Numbered from the stretch's first letter, positions 52,927 through 61,453 are shown. The stretch is 64,000 bases of DNA from CAIOYC01 sp964243985 (GCA_964243985.1 CAXTHJ010000001.1:124001-188000), one strand, 5' to 3'. Notes: generated by a model not told the origin, from the letters alone. Numbers and translations: made by a program.

Positions 52927-53331
52927 GTGCGAAGCCGTGGTCACTTCGGCGAAGTCGCCTGGCCAGCCGATCTGACATTGTTGTGCCCGGTTAATTGCAG
53001 GCCAAGACAGCACACAGCGAGGTTCCGCGAGCGCTCTACATGATCGCGTTCAATTTCGATGGCGCCGCCTTGGTCATACGCGACCCGCCGGAGTGAGCTG
53101 CCAGCGCCGCCAAGCTGTCGATCGACACTACTAACTTGCGGCTACAGAAATTTCTCACCTAAGATTCTTGTCGGAAATTGCGGCGAATATTCGTATTAGA
53201 TTTAGGGATCAACGAGGAAGCGGCCCCCAAACATTATCGGAAATCTTCGTTGGCTCCATTGAATGCTCAGTGCGTGCGGCCTGATAGGATTTGCTGTGCG
53301 ATGCCTCCCTATCAGAGTCTCTTGACTAGAT
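52927..53331. other. gene-free stretch upstream of the ArsR operon
   Basis: 405 bases with no recognisable gene. TTGACT at 53322-53327, close to the ArsR start, is a candidate -35 element. Confidence 0.35.
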
Positions 53332-53367
53332 GGTAAGTAATTACTTACCGTAAGTGATGACTTACGG
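53332..53367. promoter_or_regulatory. tandem palindromic ArsR operators overlapping the start codon
   Basis: GGTAAGTAA-TTACTTACC (53332-53349) is a perfect 18-base palindrome. It overlaps by two bases a second, CCGTAAGT-gatg-ACTTACGG (53348-53367), that contains the arsR start codons. They share the GTAAGT/ACTTAC half-site. The regulator bound here would cover both the promoter and the translation start. Confidence 0.75.
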
Positions 53368-53689
53368 TGATTCTGCCTTTGCCGCGTTGGCTGAGCCGGC
53401 CCGGCGGAGGATGATGGAGCTACTTATGGCTGGGCCAAAGCCCGTGAGCGCGATCGCAGCGGGAATGCCGATCAGCCGGCCTGCCGTGTCTCAACACCTC
53501 AAGGTGCTCAAGGACGCGGGACTCGTGAAGGATCAGGCTGACGGAGCTCGGCGACTCTACGCCATAGATCCCAACGGACTTGGTCCAATGCGCGCATGGC
53601 TGGATCAATTTTGGGACGTGGCGCTCGTGGCTTTCAAGGCTGAGGTTGAGCGCCCAAGCATTGAAGCGTCGGGAGAAAAAGGATCATGA
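53357..53689 (+). CDS. ArsR-family winged-helix regulator
   Basis: 110 residues (111 if GTG 53354 is used). FAALAEPARRRMMELLMAGPKPVSAI, then SRPAVSQHLKVLKDAGLVKDQADGARRLYAI is a typical ArsR helix-turn-helix and wing. There are no metal-binding cysteines (no ELCVCDL-type motif), so it probably senses an organic signal or acts through its SRPBCC partner. Such ArsR/AHSA1 pairs are common. The start lies inside a palindromic operator and has no Shine-Dalgarno, so the mRNA may be leaderless. Its stop overlaps the next ATG. Confidence 0.92.
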   Translation: MTYGDSAFAALAEPARRRMMELLMAGPKPVSAIAAGMPISRPAVSQHLKVLKDAGLVKDQADGARRLYAIDPNGLGPMRAWLDQFWDVALVAFKAEVERPSIEASGEKGS

Positions 53690-54168
53690 CAAGTACGTCT
53701 GAGCCGCGGATTGTACCTGCGCCCGTAAGGAAGCAGCTTGTCGTCGAGGCATCTCCCGAGCACGCATTCGACGTGTTCACCGCTGGATTTTCCAAATGGT
53801 GGCCGGCTAGCCACCACATCGGCGCAGCGGCCTATCGAGCGGCTGTCATAGAACCCCGCGAGGGAGGACGCTGGTTTGAGATTGGGGAGGATGGCTCGGA
53901 ATGCGACTGGGGCGACGTACTCACGTGGGAGCCCCCCGTTCGGCTCGTTCTAGCTTGGCGGCTCGGCGCGGATTGGAAATACGACAAGAATCTTTTGACT
54001 GAGATCGAGGTGAAGTTCACCGCTGAGGGTGCGCGCACTCGTATCGATTTTGAGCATCGCAAACTCGAAAATTGGGGACTGGCTGCAGCTCAAGCGCGCG
54101 ACGCGATCGATAGCGAAGGTGGCTGGGGCGGCCTCCTGGGAATGTACGCGGCAGCGCTCAAGGATTGA
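53686..54168 (+). CDS. SRPBCC (AHSA1-like) domain protein
   Basis: 160 residues of the START/SRPBCC fold: KQLVVEASPEHAFDVFTAGFSKWWP, then EPREGGRWFEIGEDGSECDWGDVLTWEPPVRLVLAWRL and TRIDFEHRKLENWG. The fold has a deep hydrophobic ligand pocket. An ATGA overlap with the ArsR gene means translational coupling. It likely binds or modifies the small molecule to which the ArsR operon responds. Its specific ligand is unknown. Confidence 0.9.
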   Translation: MTSTSEPRIVPAPVRKQLVVEASPEHAFDVFTAGFSKWWPASHHIGAAAYRAAVIEPREGGRWFEIGEDGSECDWGDVLTWEPPVRLVLAWRLGADWKYDKNLLTEIEVKFTAEGARTRIDFEHRKLENWGLAAAQARDAIDSEGGWGGLLGMYAAALKD

Positions 54169-54283
54169 TGAGCGTCTCCTCGCCGTGCCCAGCGAACCGC
54201 CCACTTCCCGAGGGCTTTAGGCCCTTCACAACAACACTGCTCGATTGCGATCGAGTTGACGTGACAACTTTCTGCAGCAGGTG

Positions 54284-54859
54284 ATGATGGGCAAGGCAAC
54301 GACAGAAACTTACGGGTCTGCGGCCCCCATGCTCGCCTTCGCGGTTGCGTTGGCGACAGCCCATCCTGTTGCGGCGGCGATTAAGGATCTTGAAGCGAGT
54401 GGCTTTGCAAACGAGGTGAAGCTCCACATCGCTGCTCCTCCTGCCAAGGTCTACTCGCTTATCGGCCAACCAGCGATGTGGTGGAGCTCCGACCACACCT
54501 ATTCGGGCAGCGCCGCCAATCTCAGCATGGAGGAGAAAGCCGGCGGATGCTTCTGTGAAAAACTGCCGAACGGCGGGTCAGTGGAACATCTGATCGTCGT
54601 CCATGCAGAACCGGGAAAGCTTCTCCGCCTCCGTGGCGCTCTCGGCCCGTTCCAAGCCTACAGCGTTGAGACCGTTATGACTTGGAAGCTCGTCCAATCT
54701 GGCGACGGCTCGGACGTAACCGTAACATTTTTAGTCGGCGGGTACATGAAGGGGCGCATGGCCGATATTGCGAAGGTGGCCGACGGTGTTCTTTCTCTCA
54801 ATTCAGAGCGGCAGAAGCGGTTCGCCGAAACCGGATCTCCAGACGAGAAACCTCTTTAG
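54284..54859 (+). CDS. exported SRPBCC-family protein
   Basis: 191 residues. The N-terminus has a hydrophobic segment ending in alanine (APMLAFAVALATAHPVAAA), probably a signal peptide, followed by a SRPBCC domain (NEVKLHIAAPPAKVYSLIGQPAMWWSSDHTYSG, then EKAGGCFCEKLPNGGSVEHL). Start choice is open among GTG 54281, ATG 54284 and ATG 54287. It lies 115 bases behind the cytoplasmic SRPBCC gene and may be a periplasmic partner binding the same ligand. Convergent with the decayed dehydrogenase downstream. Confidence 0.85.
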   Translation: MMGKATTETYGSAAPMLAFAVALATAHPVAAAIKDLEASGFANEVKLHIAAPPAKVYSLIGQPAMWWSSDHTYSGSAANLSMEEKAGGCFCEKLPNGGSVEHLIVVHAEPGKLLRLRGALGPFQAYSVETVMTWKLVQSGDGSDVTVTFLVGGYMKGRMADIAKVADGVLSLNSERQKRFAETGSPDEKPL

Positions 54860-54880
54860 TCCCTATCTGCAAGGGTCCAA

Positions 54881-55500
54881 CTAGGAGGCTATGGTCTTCG
54901 AGCGGTCTTCTAAGGCGTGGATCACAGCGACCATGTCGGCGCCCCCGAAGCCTAAAGCTTCAGTTTCCGCGTAAAGTTTGTGGCAAACATCCAAGATAGG
55001 CGAGACGACGCCAACGCTGCGGGCGGCCTCCGCAATCAACCGATTATTATCGACGACGTTGCTGACCGCGGCTTGCGCATTGAAATCCTGGGCAAGGAGC
55101 TTGCCCGCCTTAACGCGTGAGACGTCGCTCGCCATGGGGCATGCGTCAAGGATCTGAACCAGCCGGCCTAAATCAAGACCATGAGCTGCAGAGAAATGCA
55201 CGGCCTCGGCAAGGCCCGTCACCATGCAAATCATGAAGAGATTGACCGCCAGCTTCATGTGGAGCGCGGCCGGCGAGGCCCCACACGCGATGACCTCTCA
55301 GCACATGGGAAGTAGAAGCGGGCGCACCCGGACCAAATCATCGGGGTCGCCTGCCAACATCGCGACCAATTGGCCCGTCTCCGCCGGTTTCCGCGACCCG
55401 GACACTGGAGCCTCGATGTAGTGACCGCCAGCGTCTCGAACCGCTTGGGCAAGCGCCTTCGAGTAGTCGGGCGTCATTGGGATTGCACCTGTATCGGCTC
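54881..55500 (-). pseudogene. 3-hydroxyisobutyrate/6-phosphogluconate dehydrogenase-family protein, decayed
   Basis: The frame reads ALAQAVRDAGGHYIEAPVSGSRKPAETGQLVAML, an in-frame TGA at 55298-55300, then EVIACGASPAALHMKLAVNLF and a full C-terminal helical domain to GGADMVAVIHAL. The catalytic Lys region (MKLAVN) is kept. The N-terminal GxGxxG Rossmann start is missing; the frame upstream of about 55500 does not match the family. The gene is therefore both truncated and interrupted. It lies against the 3' side of tRNA-Arg. Confidence 0.8.
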
Positions 55501-55663
55501 GCTTGCCCGGAAGATCTGGTCCGCTGCGCATCTCCCCCATTCCGGTTAGGAGCAATACATCAGGCGATTTGTATCGAACGCCCCCCACATGCCCCGTGGC
55601 TGCCTTGAGGTCTGCGGTGTCGCCCAGACAGCCACTTAACTCTATGAAACTATTAGGAGTGAT

Positions 55664-55740
55664 TGGCGCACCCGACACGATTCGAACGTGTGACCTTTGC
55701 CTTCGGAGGGCAACGCTCTATCCAGCTGAGCTACGGGTGC
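55664..55740 (-). tRNA. tRNA-Arg (anticodon CCG)
   Basis: On the minus strand from 55740: acceptor stem GCACCCG pairing with CGGGTGC, D-arm GCTC-AGCTGGATA-GAGC, anticodon stem TTGCC/GGCAA with loop CTCCGAA giving anticodon CCG, T-arm ACACG-TTCGAAT-CGTGT, and an encoded CCA end at 55664-55666. It decodes the CGG arginine codon. All stems pair perfectly. tRNA-Arg 3' ends are common integration sites; the decayed gene next to the CCA end is on that side. Confidence 0.96.
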
Positions 55741-55884
55741 AGGCCGCGTGGCGGCGGGGGACCTTTAGCCGATGGTCGGCCAAGGTGCAACGAAGGCGTT
55801 GAGCATGACGGCTTGACGTGTTTTCAGCGCCGCCGCACGTTAAAGGACCTATAGGTGAGAGGATTAATGATGTGGGGTTCTCCT

Positions 55885-56891
55885 ATGAAAGCCGTTTGCG
55901 CGGCGATCCTGCTGATGCTGGGCGGTGTGGGTGCGGCGTCCGCAGCGTGTAAGCTTCAGGAGATCGGCGAATTTCATGTGGCGATGGATGGGACCGGGCG
56001 CTTGTCGATGCACAGGTGAACGGTCAGCCGATCCGGTTTTTGCTGGATACTGGCGCGTCGAACTCGATCATTACACGCTCCGCCGCCAAGAGGTTGGGCT
56101 TGAAGTTTTATCAGGTAGACGGTCTTCAATTCTATGGCGTCGGCGGTAGCGATGTGGTCGGCGCGGTGACGGTTGATGAACTGAAGATCGCCGGGGTCAC
56201 AGCCCATCACGTCAATATGGCGGTTTCCGCCACGCGATTGGACTCACCCGAATATGCGGGCTTTCTCGGAGACGACATCCTTGGCCAGCAAGACTTAGAA
56301 CTGGATTTCTCCAACGCCGCCGTACGCCTCATTAAGCCCGCCGGCTGTGTAGGCGATCAGGTTCTGTACTGGGGCAAAGGCTACGCTTCCGCCGTCATGG
56401 AGCCATCCCAGGGGAAAGACGCCATCGAGGTTTACGTGTCCTTGAACGGGAAACGGACGTTGGCCGAAATCGACACTGGCGCGCCCACCTCGATCGTGAC
56501 GCTGGACGCGGCGCGCCGCGCGGGCGTCACGCCTCAGTCCGAGGGCGTTAAGGATGACGGCTATTCCGGGGGGCTCGGGGCGGAGCGGTCCAAGGCCCTG
56601 GTGGCGTCATTCCCGACCTTTACAATCGGCGACGAGACGATCAAGAATGCGAAGTTGAGGATTTCCGACCTGTTCGCCGCTGACACCGAAGGAGCGACGG
56701 GCTCCCACATTCAGGCCCAGGTGGAAGATTTGCCGCAAATGCTGCTAGGAGCCGATTTTGTGCGGGCGCACCGGATTTACGTCGCTCGCTCTCAGGGGAA
56801 GATCTACTTCTCCTACAGCGGTGGTCCGATTTTCCAAGTCGTCGGCCCAGGGGCGGAGCGCGCGGGCGCGGCGGCTTCCGCAAAGCCTTGA
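55885..56891 (+). CDS. retropepsin-like aspartic protease, exported, apparently frameshifted
   Basis: The mature domain (ATG-like start at 56016 in the downstream frame) has two aspartic-protease motifs, FLLDTGASNSIITRS and AEIDTGAPTSIVTLD, so each lobe of a pseudo-dimer carries its Asp, and a late PQMLLGADFVRAHRIYV. The signal peptide (MKAVCAAILLMLGGVGAASA) and EIGEFHVAMDG are encoded just upstream in another frame from ATG 55885. The two parts join near 55990-56000 if one base is restored (expected RALVDAQVNGQPIRF). Either a sequencing error or a recent frameshift. The intact product would be a periplasmic peptidase of about 335 residues. Confidence 0.8.
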
Positions 56892-56895
56892 TCCA

Positions 56896-57864
56896 TCAAG
56901 CCATCTCCCGCGTGGGGCTCTGCGCGGCGGGGTCGCCATAGGTCAACGCCAGGAACACGTCCTCAAGGTCGGGGTCTTCGGTGGAAAGGTCCTTGATGCC
57001 GACGCCGGCGGCGCGGACGGCGTTCAGCACCTCGTCGACGCTGGTGGCCTCGGGCTTGAAGGTGATGGCGAGGCGGCCGTCGGGGCGGAGCTTTCCGTCG
57101 AAGCCGGCTATCGCGGGCGGCGTCTCGAACGGCTCCTGGGGGGTGATCACCACCGCCTTGGTGTCCAGCCGCCCCAGCAGTTTGCGGGTGGGCTCGCACG
57201 CCACCACCTGGCCGTGGTTGACGATGGCGATGGTGTCGCAAAGCTCCTGCGCCTCTTCCAGGTAGTGGGTGGTGAGGACGATGGTGACGCCCCGCGCATT
57301 CAGCTCCCGCACATAGGCCCAGAGCTGACGGCGCAGCTCCACGTCCACCCCAGCGGTGGGCTCGTCCAGAATCAGCACCGGCGGCTGGTGCACCAGCGCC
57401 TTTGCCACCATCAGCCGCCGCTTCATGCCGCCGGAAAGCTGGCGCACATAGGCGTCCGCCTTGTCGCCGAGGCCGAGGGCGGTGAGGATCTCCATGGTGG
57501 TGCGCTGGGATTTCGGCACGCCGTAGAGACCGGCCTGGGTCTCCAGGCTCTCCCGCGGGGTGAAGAAGACGTCGGCGGCCAGCTCCTGTGGCACCACGCC
57601 GAGGCCAGCCCGAGCGGCGCGGGGGTGCTGATCGATATCAACACCCCAGATAGAGACCTCGCCCGCCGTCTTCCGGCACAGCCCGGCCAGAATGTTGATG
57701 AAAGTGGACTTGCCCGCCCCGTTAGGGCCGAGCAGGCCGAACATGGAGCCGCGCGGGATCGCCAGGTCGATCCCCTTCAGCGCCTGTTTCTCCGGCATGG
57801 TCTTGCTGGCGGGAAAGGTCTTCACCAGGCCTTTGGCCTGGATCGCATAGTCGGGAAGGGTCAT
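56896..57864 (-). CDS. ABC transporter ATP-binding protein (DrrA/CcmA-like)
   Basis: 322 residues from ATG 57864; the frame is open to 57924. All catalytic motifs are intact: Walker A GPNGAGKST, signature LSGGMKRR, Walker B VLILDEPTAGVD and switch His in LTTHYLEEA. A ~100-residue C-terminal extension follows, as in drug or lipid exporters of the DrrA type. The permease is not encoded next to it within the window, because the flanking genes are unrelated; it may lie elsewhere or have been lost. The transported substrate is unknown. Confidence 0.92.
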   Translation of the reverse strand: MTLPDYAIQAKGLVKTFPASKTMPEKQALKGIDLAIPRGSMFGLLGPNGAGKSTFINILAGLCRKTAGEVSIWGVDIDQHPRAARAGLGVVPQELAADVFFTPRESLETQAGLYGVPKSQRTTMEILTALGLGDKADAYVRQLSGGMKRRLMVAKALVHQPPVLILDEPTAGVDVELRRQLWAYVRELNARGVTIVLTTHYLEEAQELCDTIAIVNHGQVVACEPTRKLLGRLDTKAVVITPQEPFETPPAIAGFDGKLRPDGRLAITFKPEATSVDEVLNAVRAAGVGIKDLSTEDPDLEDVFLALTYGDPAAQSPTREMA

Positions 57865-57976
57865 GCCGGCTCGGAAAGGGGCGGGGCTGTCCCCGCTGAA
57901 TTGACGCGATCGTTCGCGCCGCATAGGTATGCCGCGCCGCCATTCCGCTCAAGCCCGCCGCAACCGTTGGACGCCC

Positions 57977-58222
57977 ATGCGCCTGCTCGATTCCCAAGCC
58001 ATCGCGCCCGAACCGCCGGAGATCATCACCGTCCGCACCCATCGCCTGTGGTGCGACGGGAGCGCCGGCGCGCTGGGGCACCCTCGCGTCTATCTGGAGA
58101 TGGGCGCGGCGGGGTTCGTGGAGTGCGGTTACTGCGACCGCCGGTTCGTACTGGCGCCCCATGAGCAGCCGGAAGACGAGCGGCTCGATCCCGGCGACTA
58201 CGAGGGCGCGGCCGGCCATTAG
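57977..58222 (+). CDS. CHCC zinc-finger domain protein (NDUFS6-like)
   Basis: 81 residues from ATG 57977 (ATG 57929 is in frame and would add 16 basic residues). The body shows HRLWCDG...GHPRVYLEM and VECGYCDRRFVL, that is Cys-His-Cys-x2-Cys in the spacing of the CHCC zinc-finger family, homologous to mitochondrial complex I subunit NDUFS6. It is typical of alphaproteobacteria and supports that placement. It is divergent from the ABC ATPase gene. Probable role in binding zinc for respiratory complex I assembly. Confidence 0.85.
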   Translation: MRLLDSQAIAPEPPEIITVRTHRLWCDGSAGALGHPRVYLEMGAAGFVECGYCDRRFVLAPHEQPEDERLDPGDYEGAAGH

Positions 58223-58233
58223 CCCAAACCCGC

Positions 58234-58326
58234 CATGACTCTCTGGAGCCCCTCGCCGAAGCTGGCCGACGGCGCGGTGGTGCGGATCGGCGACTTCGTC
58301 GGCGTCGTTGCCGAGCGCGAGGAAAA
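58234..58326 (+). CDS. short reading frame cut by the assembly gap
   Basis: From ATG 58234 the frame reads WSPSPKLADGAVVRIGDFVGVVAE and runs open into the run of Ns. It has coding character but is too short to identify. It may be the start of a protein whose remainder is lost in the gap. Confidence 0.35.
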
Positions 58327-58336
58327 NNNNNNNNNN
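58327..58336. other. assembly gap (10 Ns)
   Basis: Ten undetermined bases mark a scaffold join. The true gap length is unknown, so adjacency of the sequences on either side is not certain. Confidence 0.99.
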
Positions 58337-58346
58337 CGACGCTTGG

Positions 58347-59030
58347 GTGAGTTTGATTGTAAAGTGTGGGGCGCGGCGGGGTAGCCTGAGGATCGATGCG
58401 GCTACGGGGGAAGTGGTGGCCACCGCGCCGACCGCCCGACGCCTCACCGACGCCCTCCGTTTCGCCGAAAGCCGCGCCGCCTGGATCGCCGCCCAGCTTA
58501 GCCGCTTGCCGCAGGCCCTGTCCCTTGCGCCGGGGACGATGATCGAGGTGCAAGGGGCTCCGTGCCGGCTGGAGCGCGCCGCCATGCGCATGAAGGCGCG
58601 CTTCATCCCCGCCGCCGGGACCGAGCCAGCGCGGCTGATCGCCTCCGGAGAGGGCGACGCCTACGCGCGGGCGGTGGTGAGGGCGCTGAAGGCGCACGCG
58701 CTGGCGCAGCTGGCGGACCGCACCGCCCATCATGTGCGAACGCTGGCCGAGCCCCTGCCGCAGATCGCGGTGATGGACGCCCGGATGCGCTGGGGCTCCT
58801 GCCGGCAGGGGCGGGCAGGGGAGCCCGCGCGCATCCGCTACAACTGGCGGCTGATCCTGGCGCCGCCGTGGGTGCTCGACTATGTGGCGGCGCACGAGGT
58901 CGCCCACCTGATCGAAGCCAACCATTCGTCAGCCTATTGGGCGGTGGTGAAGCACATCTTCGGAGACCATCGGCCCGCCCGCGCGTGGCTCCGCGCCCAC
59001 GGCGCGGCCTTGCACGCGGTCGGCGCCTAG
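58347..59030 (+). CDS. YgjP/DUF45-type zinc metallopeptidase domain protein
   Basis: 227 residues from GTG 58347, but the true start may lie in the N gap. The C-terminal SprT-like metallopeptidase has ARMRWGSCRQGR, IRYNWRLILAPPWVLDYVAAHEV and the HExxH motif AHEVAHLIEANHSSAYW, then HRPARAWLRAHG. The N-terminal part is a beta-rich region with ATGEVVATAPTARRLTDALRF. YgjP-like proteins are widespread in alphaproteobacteria; biological role is poorly known. Downstream, an ABC ATPase gene starts 91 bases later. Confidence 0.88.
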   Translation: MSLIVKCGARRGSLRIDAATGEVVATAPTARRLTDALRFAESRAAWIAAQLSRLPQALSLAPGTMIEVQGAPCRLERAAMRMKARFIPAAGTEPARLIASGEGDAYARAVVRALKAHALAQLADRTAHHVRTLAEPLPQIAVMDARMRWGSCRQGRAGEPARIRYNWRLILAPPWVLDYVAAHEVAHLIEANHSSAYWAVVKHIFGDHRPARAWLRAHGAALHAVGA

Positions 59031-59120
59031 CCCTTCGGCGCGACGCGGCTTAGAAGCTGCTCATCACAGGCGGTCGGGCGGCGCGATGGTCATCATGGTT
59101 CTGTCTTTGGGCGTTGGTCG

Positions 59121-59876
59121 ATGAGCGGCGAGGCTTTGGAGCTGAAAAGCCTCCGCAAGGTGTTCACCAAGCCGGCGGTGGACAATCTGGACTTGACCGT
59201 GCGGGCGGGTGAGCTTTACGCCCTGCTCGGTGCCAACGGCGCGGGCAAGACCACCACGCTGCGGATGGTGGCGGGGCTGCTGCGGCCGGACGCCGGGGCG
59301 ATCTCGGTGTTCGGCGTCGACGCCCTGGCCGATCCCCGGGCCGCCAAGCGGCTGATCGCCTGGCTCCCCGACGAGCCGATGCTTTACGACAAGCTGACGC
59401 CGCTGGAATACCTGCAGTTCATCGCTGGCCTGTGGGCCGTTCCCGCGGAAAAGGCGCGCGCCAAGGCCGAGGAGCTGCTGCGCTGGCTGGACCTGTGGGA
59501 CCAGCGCAACCAGCGGTGCGAAGGCTTCTCCCGCGGCATGAAGCAGAAGGCGGCGCTGGCCGGCGCCCTGATCCACGACCCCAAGCTCTTGATCCTGGAC
59601 GAACCCCTAACTGGCCTGGATGCTTCAGTGGCGCGTCAGGTGAAGGACCTGTTGCAGGAACGGGTGAAAGCCGGCGCCACGGTGATCCTCACGACCCACA
59701 TCCTGGAGGTGGCCGAACGCCTCGCCGACCGCATCGGCATCATCCAGTCCGGCAAGCTCCGCGCCGAAGGGACGCTGACCGAACTTCGCGCTCGTGCCGG
59801 CGACCTCGGCGATAAGAGCGGGGGCGGCACGCTGGAGGACGTTTTCTTGCAACTGGTGGGCGGCGAGACGGCGTGA
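59121..59876 (+). CDS. ABC transporter ATP-binding protein
   Basis: 251 residues with intact Walker A (GANGAGKTT), signature-region FSRGMKQKAALAGAL, Walker B LLILDEPLTGLD and switch His in LTTHILEVAERLADR. The signature reads SRGMK rather than SGGQ, as is usual in this type. The permease starts in a GTGA overlap with its stop, so the pair is a two-gene ABC exporter, EcsA/EcsB-like in arrangement. Substrate unknown. Confidence 0.92.
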   Translation: MSGEALELKSLRKVFTKPAVDNLDLTVRAGELYALLGANGAGKTTTLRMVAGLLRPDAGAISVFGVDALADPRAAKRLIAWLPDEPMLYDKLTPLEYLQFIAGLWAVPAEKARAKAEELLRWLDLWDQRNQRCEGFSRGMKQKAALAGALIHDPKLLILDEPLTGLDASVARQVKDLLQERVKAGATVILTTHILEVAERLADRIGIIQSGKLRAEGTLTELRARAGDLGDKSGGGTLEDVFLQLVGGETA

Positions 59877-61447
59877 CGCGGTTAGCCTTTCCACCGGGGT
59901 CCGTCCCCTGGCTGATGGCGCACGAACTGCGGCTGAGCTTTCGCGGGGTGAAGGGGCGAAAGCGCGGCGCGCTGACCCTGATCATCCTCGGCAGCGTTCT
60001 ACTCATCGCCACCCTGGCCGGGGGCGTGCCCCTGGCTTTGGCGCTTCGGCACGTGCCGATCCGCCAGACGCCTTTGCTGATCATGATCTTCGATATCGCC
60101 ATCGTGGCGATCTTCACGCTGATCCTGTCCCAGACTCTGGCTTCGGCGACCATGGCCTTCTACGAGCGGGGCGACCTCGACCTCCTGCTCTCCTCGCCCA
60201 TTCCGCCCCGGCGGGTGTTGGCGGTGCGGGCGGTGGGTATCGCCACCATGCCCTTCCTGTGGTTCGCCGCGATCCTGACCATCGCCGCCGGGCCGCTTGC
60301 GGTGCTAGGCCAACCGCGCTGGCTAGCGGGCTATCCGGTGCTCGCCTCCATCGCGCTCCTGGCGGCGGCGGCGGGGCTCAGCCTCGCCATGGGCCTGTTC
60401 AAGCTGATCGGCGCGCGGGCCACCCGCACGGTGGGGCAGCTGATGGCCGCCGTGATCGGCGCGGCCTTCTTCCTGATCAGCCAGTCGCGCAACTTCCTGC
60501 CGGATAACGGGAAGGCGGTGTTCGGCGGCGTCATGCGCTGGGCGCAGAGCGGCGTGTTCCGACCGGGCGCGCCTCTCTCCTGGCCCGCCCGCGCCGTGTT
60601 CGGAGAGCCCCTGCCGCTGCTGGTCTTCGTCAGTCTATCCGTGCTGATCTTCGCCGGGGTGGCGGCGGGGCTCGGCCGCCGCTTTTCCGCCGACGCCTCG
60701 GTGGCGGCGGGAGTGCAGTCCGAAGCGCCCCGGGCCCGCGCCCGCGCCATCTCGGTGAAGAGCTTCGGCGGCGGCGTCTTCGCCACCATGCTGCGCAAGG
60801 AGCTGCTGCTGCTGGTGCGGGACCCGACCCTGCTTTCCCAAGTGCTGCTGCGGACCCTCTACGTCCTTCCGCTCACTTTCGTGATGGTCAAGAACGCCGG
60901 CCAGCCCCACGGCCATTCGGGTTCGCACCTGACCGACATGATCAGCGCGGTCCGCCTGGCGTCTCTGGCGGGGGCGGTGACCTTCATGGCGGGGCAGGTG
61001 GCCGGGAGCCTCGCCTGGATCACCATCTCGGCGGAGGATGCGCCAGAACTCCTGGCCGTGGCGCCGGTGGACGGCGGCGTCGTGCGCCGGGCTAAGCTGA
61101 CCGCGACCATGATCCCGGTGGCGGCGCTCCTGGCCCTGCCCCTCGGCGCGCTTTTGTGGCTGACGCCGTGGATCGGCGTATGTGCGACGGCGGGCGCAAT
61201 CGCCTCGGCCGCCTCGTCGGGGTTGATCAACCTGTGGTTCGAGAAGCCCGCGCCGCGCAAGGCCTTCCGCAACCGGCGGGGGGGATCCATCCTCGGCGCG
61301 GTGGCTGAAATGCTGCTGGGCCTCGGTTGGGGCGTCACGGCGGGGATGGCGGCCGCGTTGTCGCCCTGGGCGCTGATCCCTTGCGCGGCTACCTTGGTGG
61401 CGATGGGCGTCTTCTACGGTCTGTCGAACCCCAACCGTGCGTACTGA
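59873..61447 (+). CDS. ABC transporter permease (large, EcsB-like)
   Basis: 524 residues with about 12 predicted transmembrane helices in clusters: helices at the N-terminus (LTLIILGSVLLIATLAGGV), a pair of hydrophobic blocks near the centre, and several at the C-terminus. A GTG start overlaps the ATPase stop. Long permeases of this type function as the full membrane part of an exporter. A single ABC ATPase upstream is its partner; the substrate is unknown. The gene ends seven bases before the convergent pyruvate kinase stop. Confidence 0.9.
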   Translation: MTRLAFPPGSVPWLMAHELRLSFRGVKGRKRGALTLIILGSVLLIATLAGGVPLALALRHVPIRQTPLLIMIFDIAIVAIFTLILSQTLASATMAFYERGDLDLLLSSPIPPRRVLAVRAVGIATMPFLWFAAILTIAAGPLAVLGQPRWLAGYPVLASIALLAAAAGLSLAMGLFKLIGARATRTVGQLMAAVIGAAFFLISQSRNFLPDNGKAVFGGVMRWAQSGVFRPGAPLSWPARAVFGEPLPLLVFVSLSVLIFAGVAAGLGRRFSADASVAAGVQSEAPRARARAISVKSFGGGVFATMLRKELLLLVRDPTLLSQVLLRTLYVLPLTFVMVKNAGQPHGHSGSHLTDMISAVRLASLAGAVTFMAGQVAGSLAWITISAEDAPELLAVAPVDGGVVRRAKLTATMIPVAALLALPLGALLWLTPWIGVCATAGAIASAASSGLINLWFEKPAPRKAFRNRRGGSILGAVAEMLLGLGWGVTAGMAAALSPWALIPCAATLVAMGVFYGLSNPNRAY

Positions 61448-61453
61448 AGCCTC

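Noticed and set aside
55298..55300. In-frame TGA in the dehydrogenase as possible selenocysteine
   Set aside because: The family has no selenoprotein at this position, no SECIS-like hairpin was seen, and the gene also lacks its N-terminal Rossmann fold.
55664..55740. tRNA-Arg as a proven attachment site
   Set aside because: No integrase and no second copy of the tRNA 3' end could be found in the window, so this is kept only as a hypothesis.
56758..58164. 468-codon plus-strand open frame over the ABC ATPase
   Set aside because: Antisense shadow of a gene with all catalytic motifs intact; its peptide is low-complexity and has no recognisable family.
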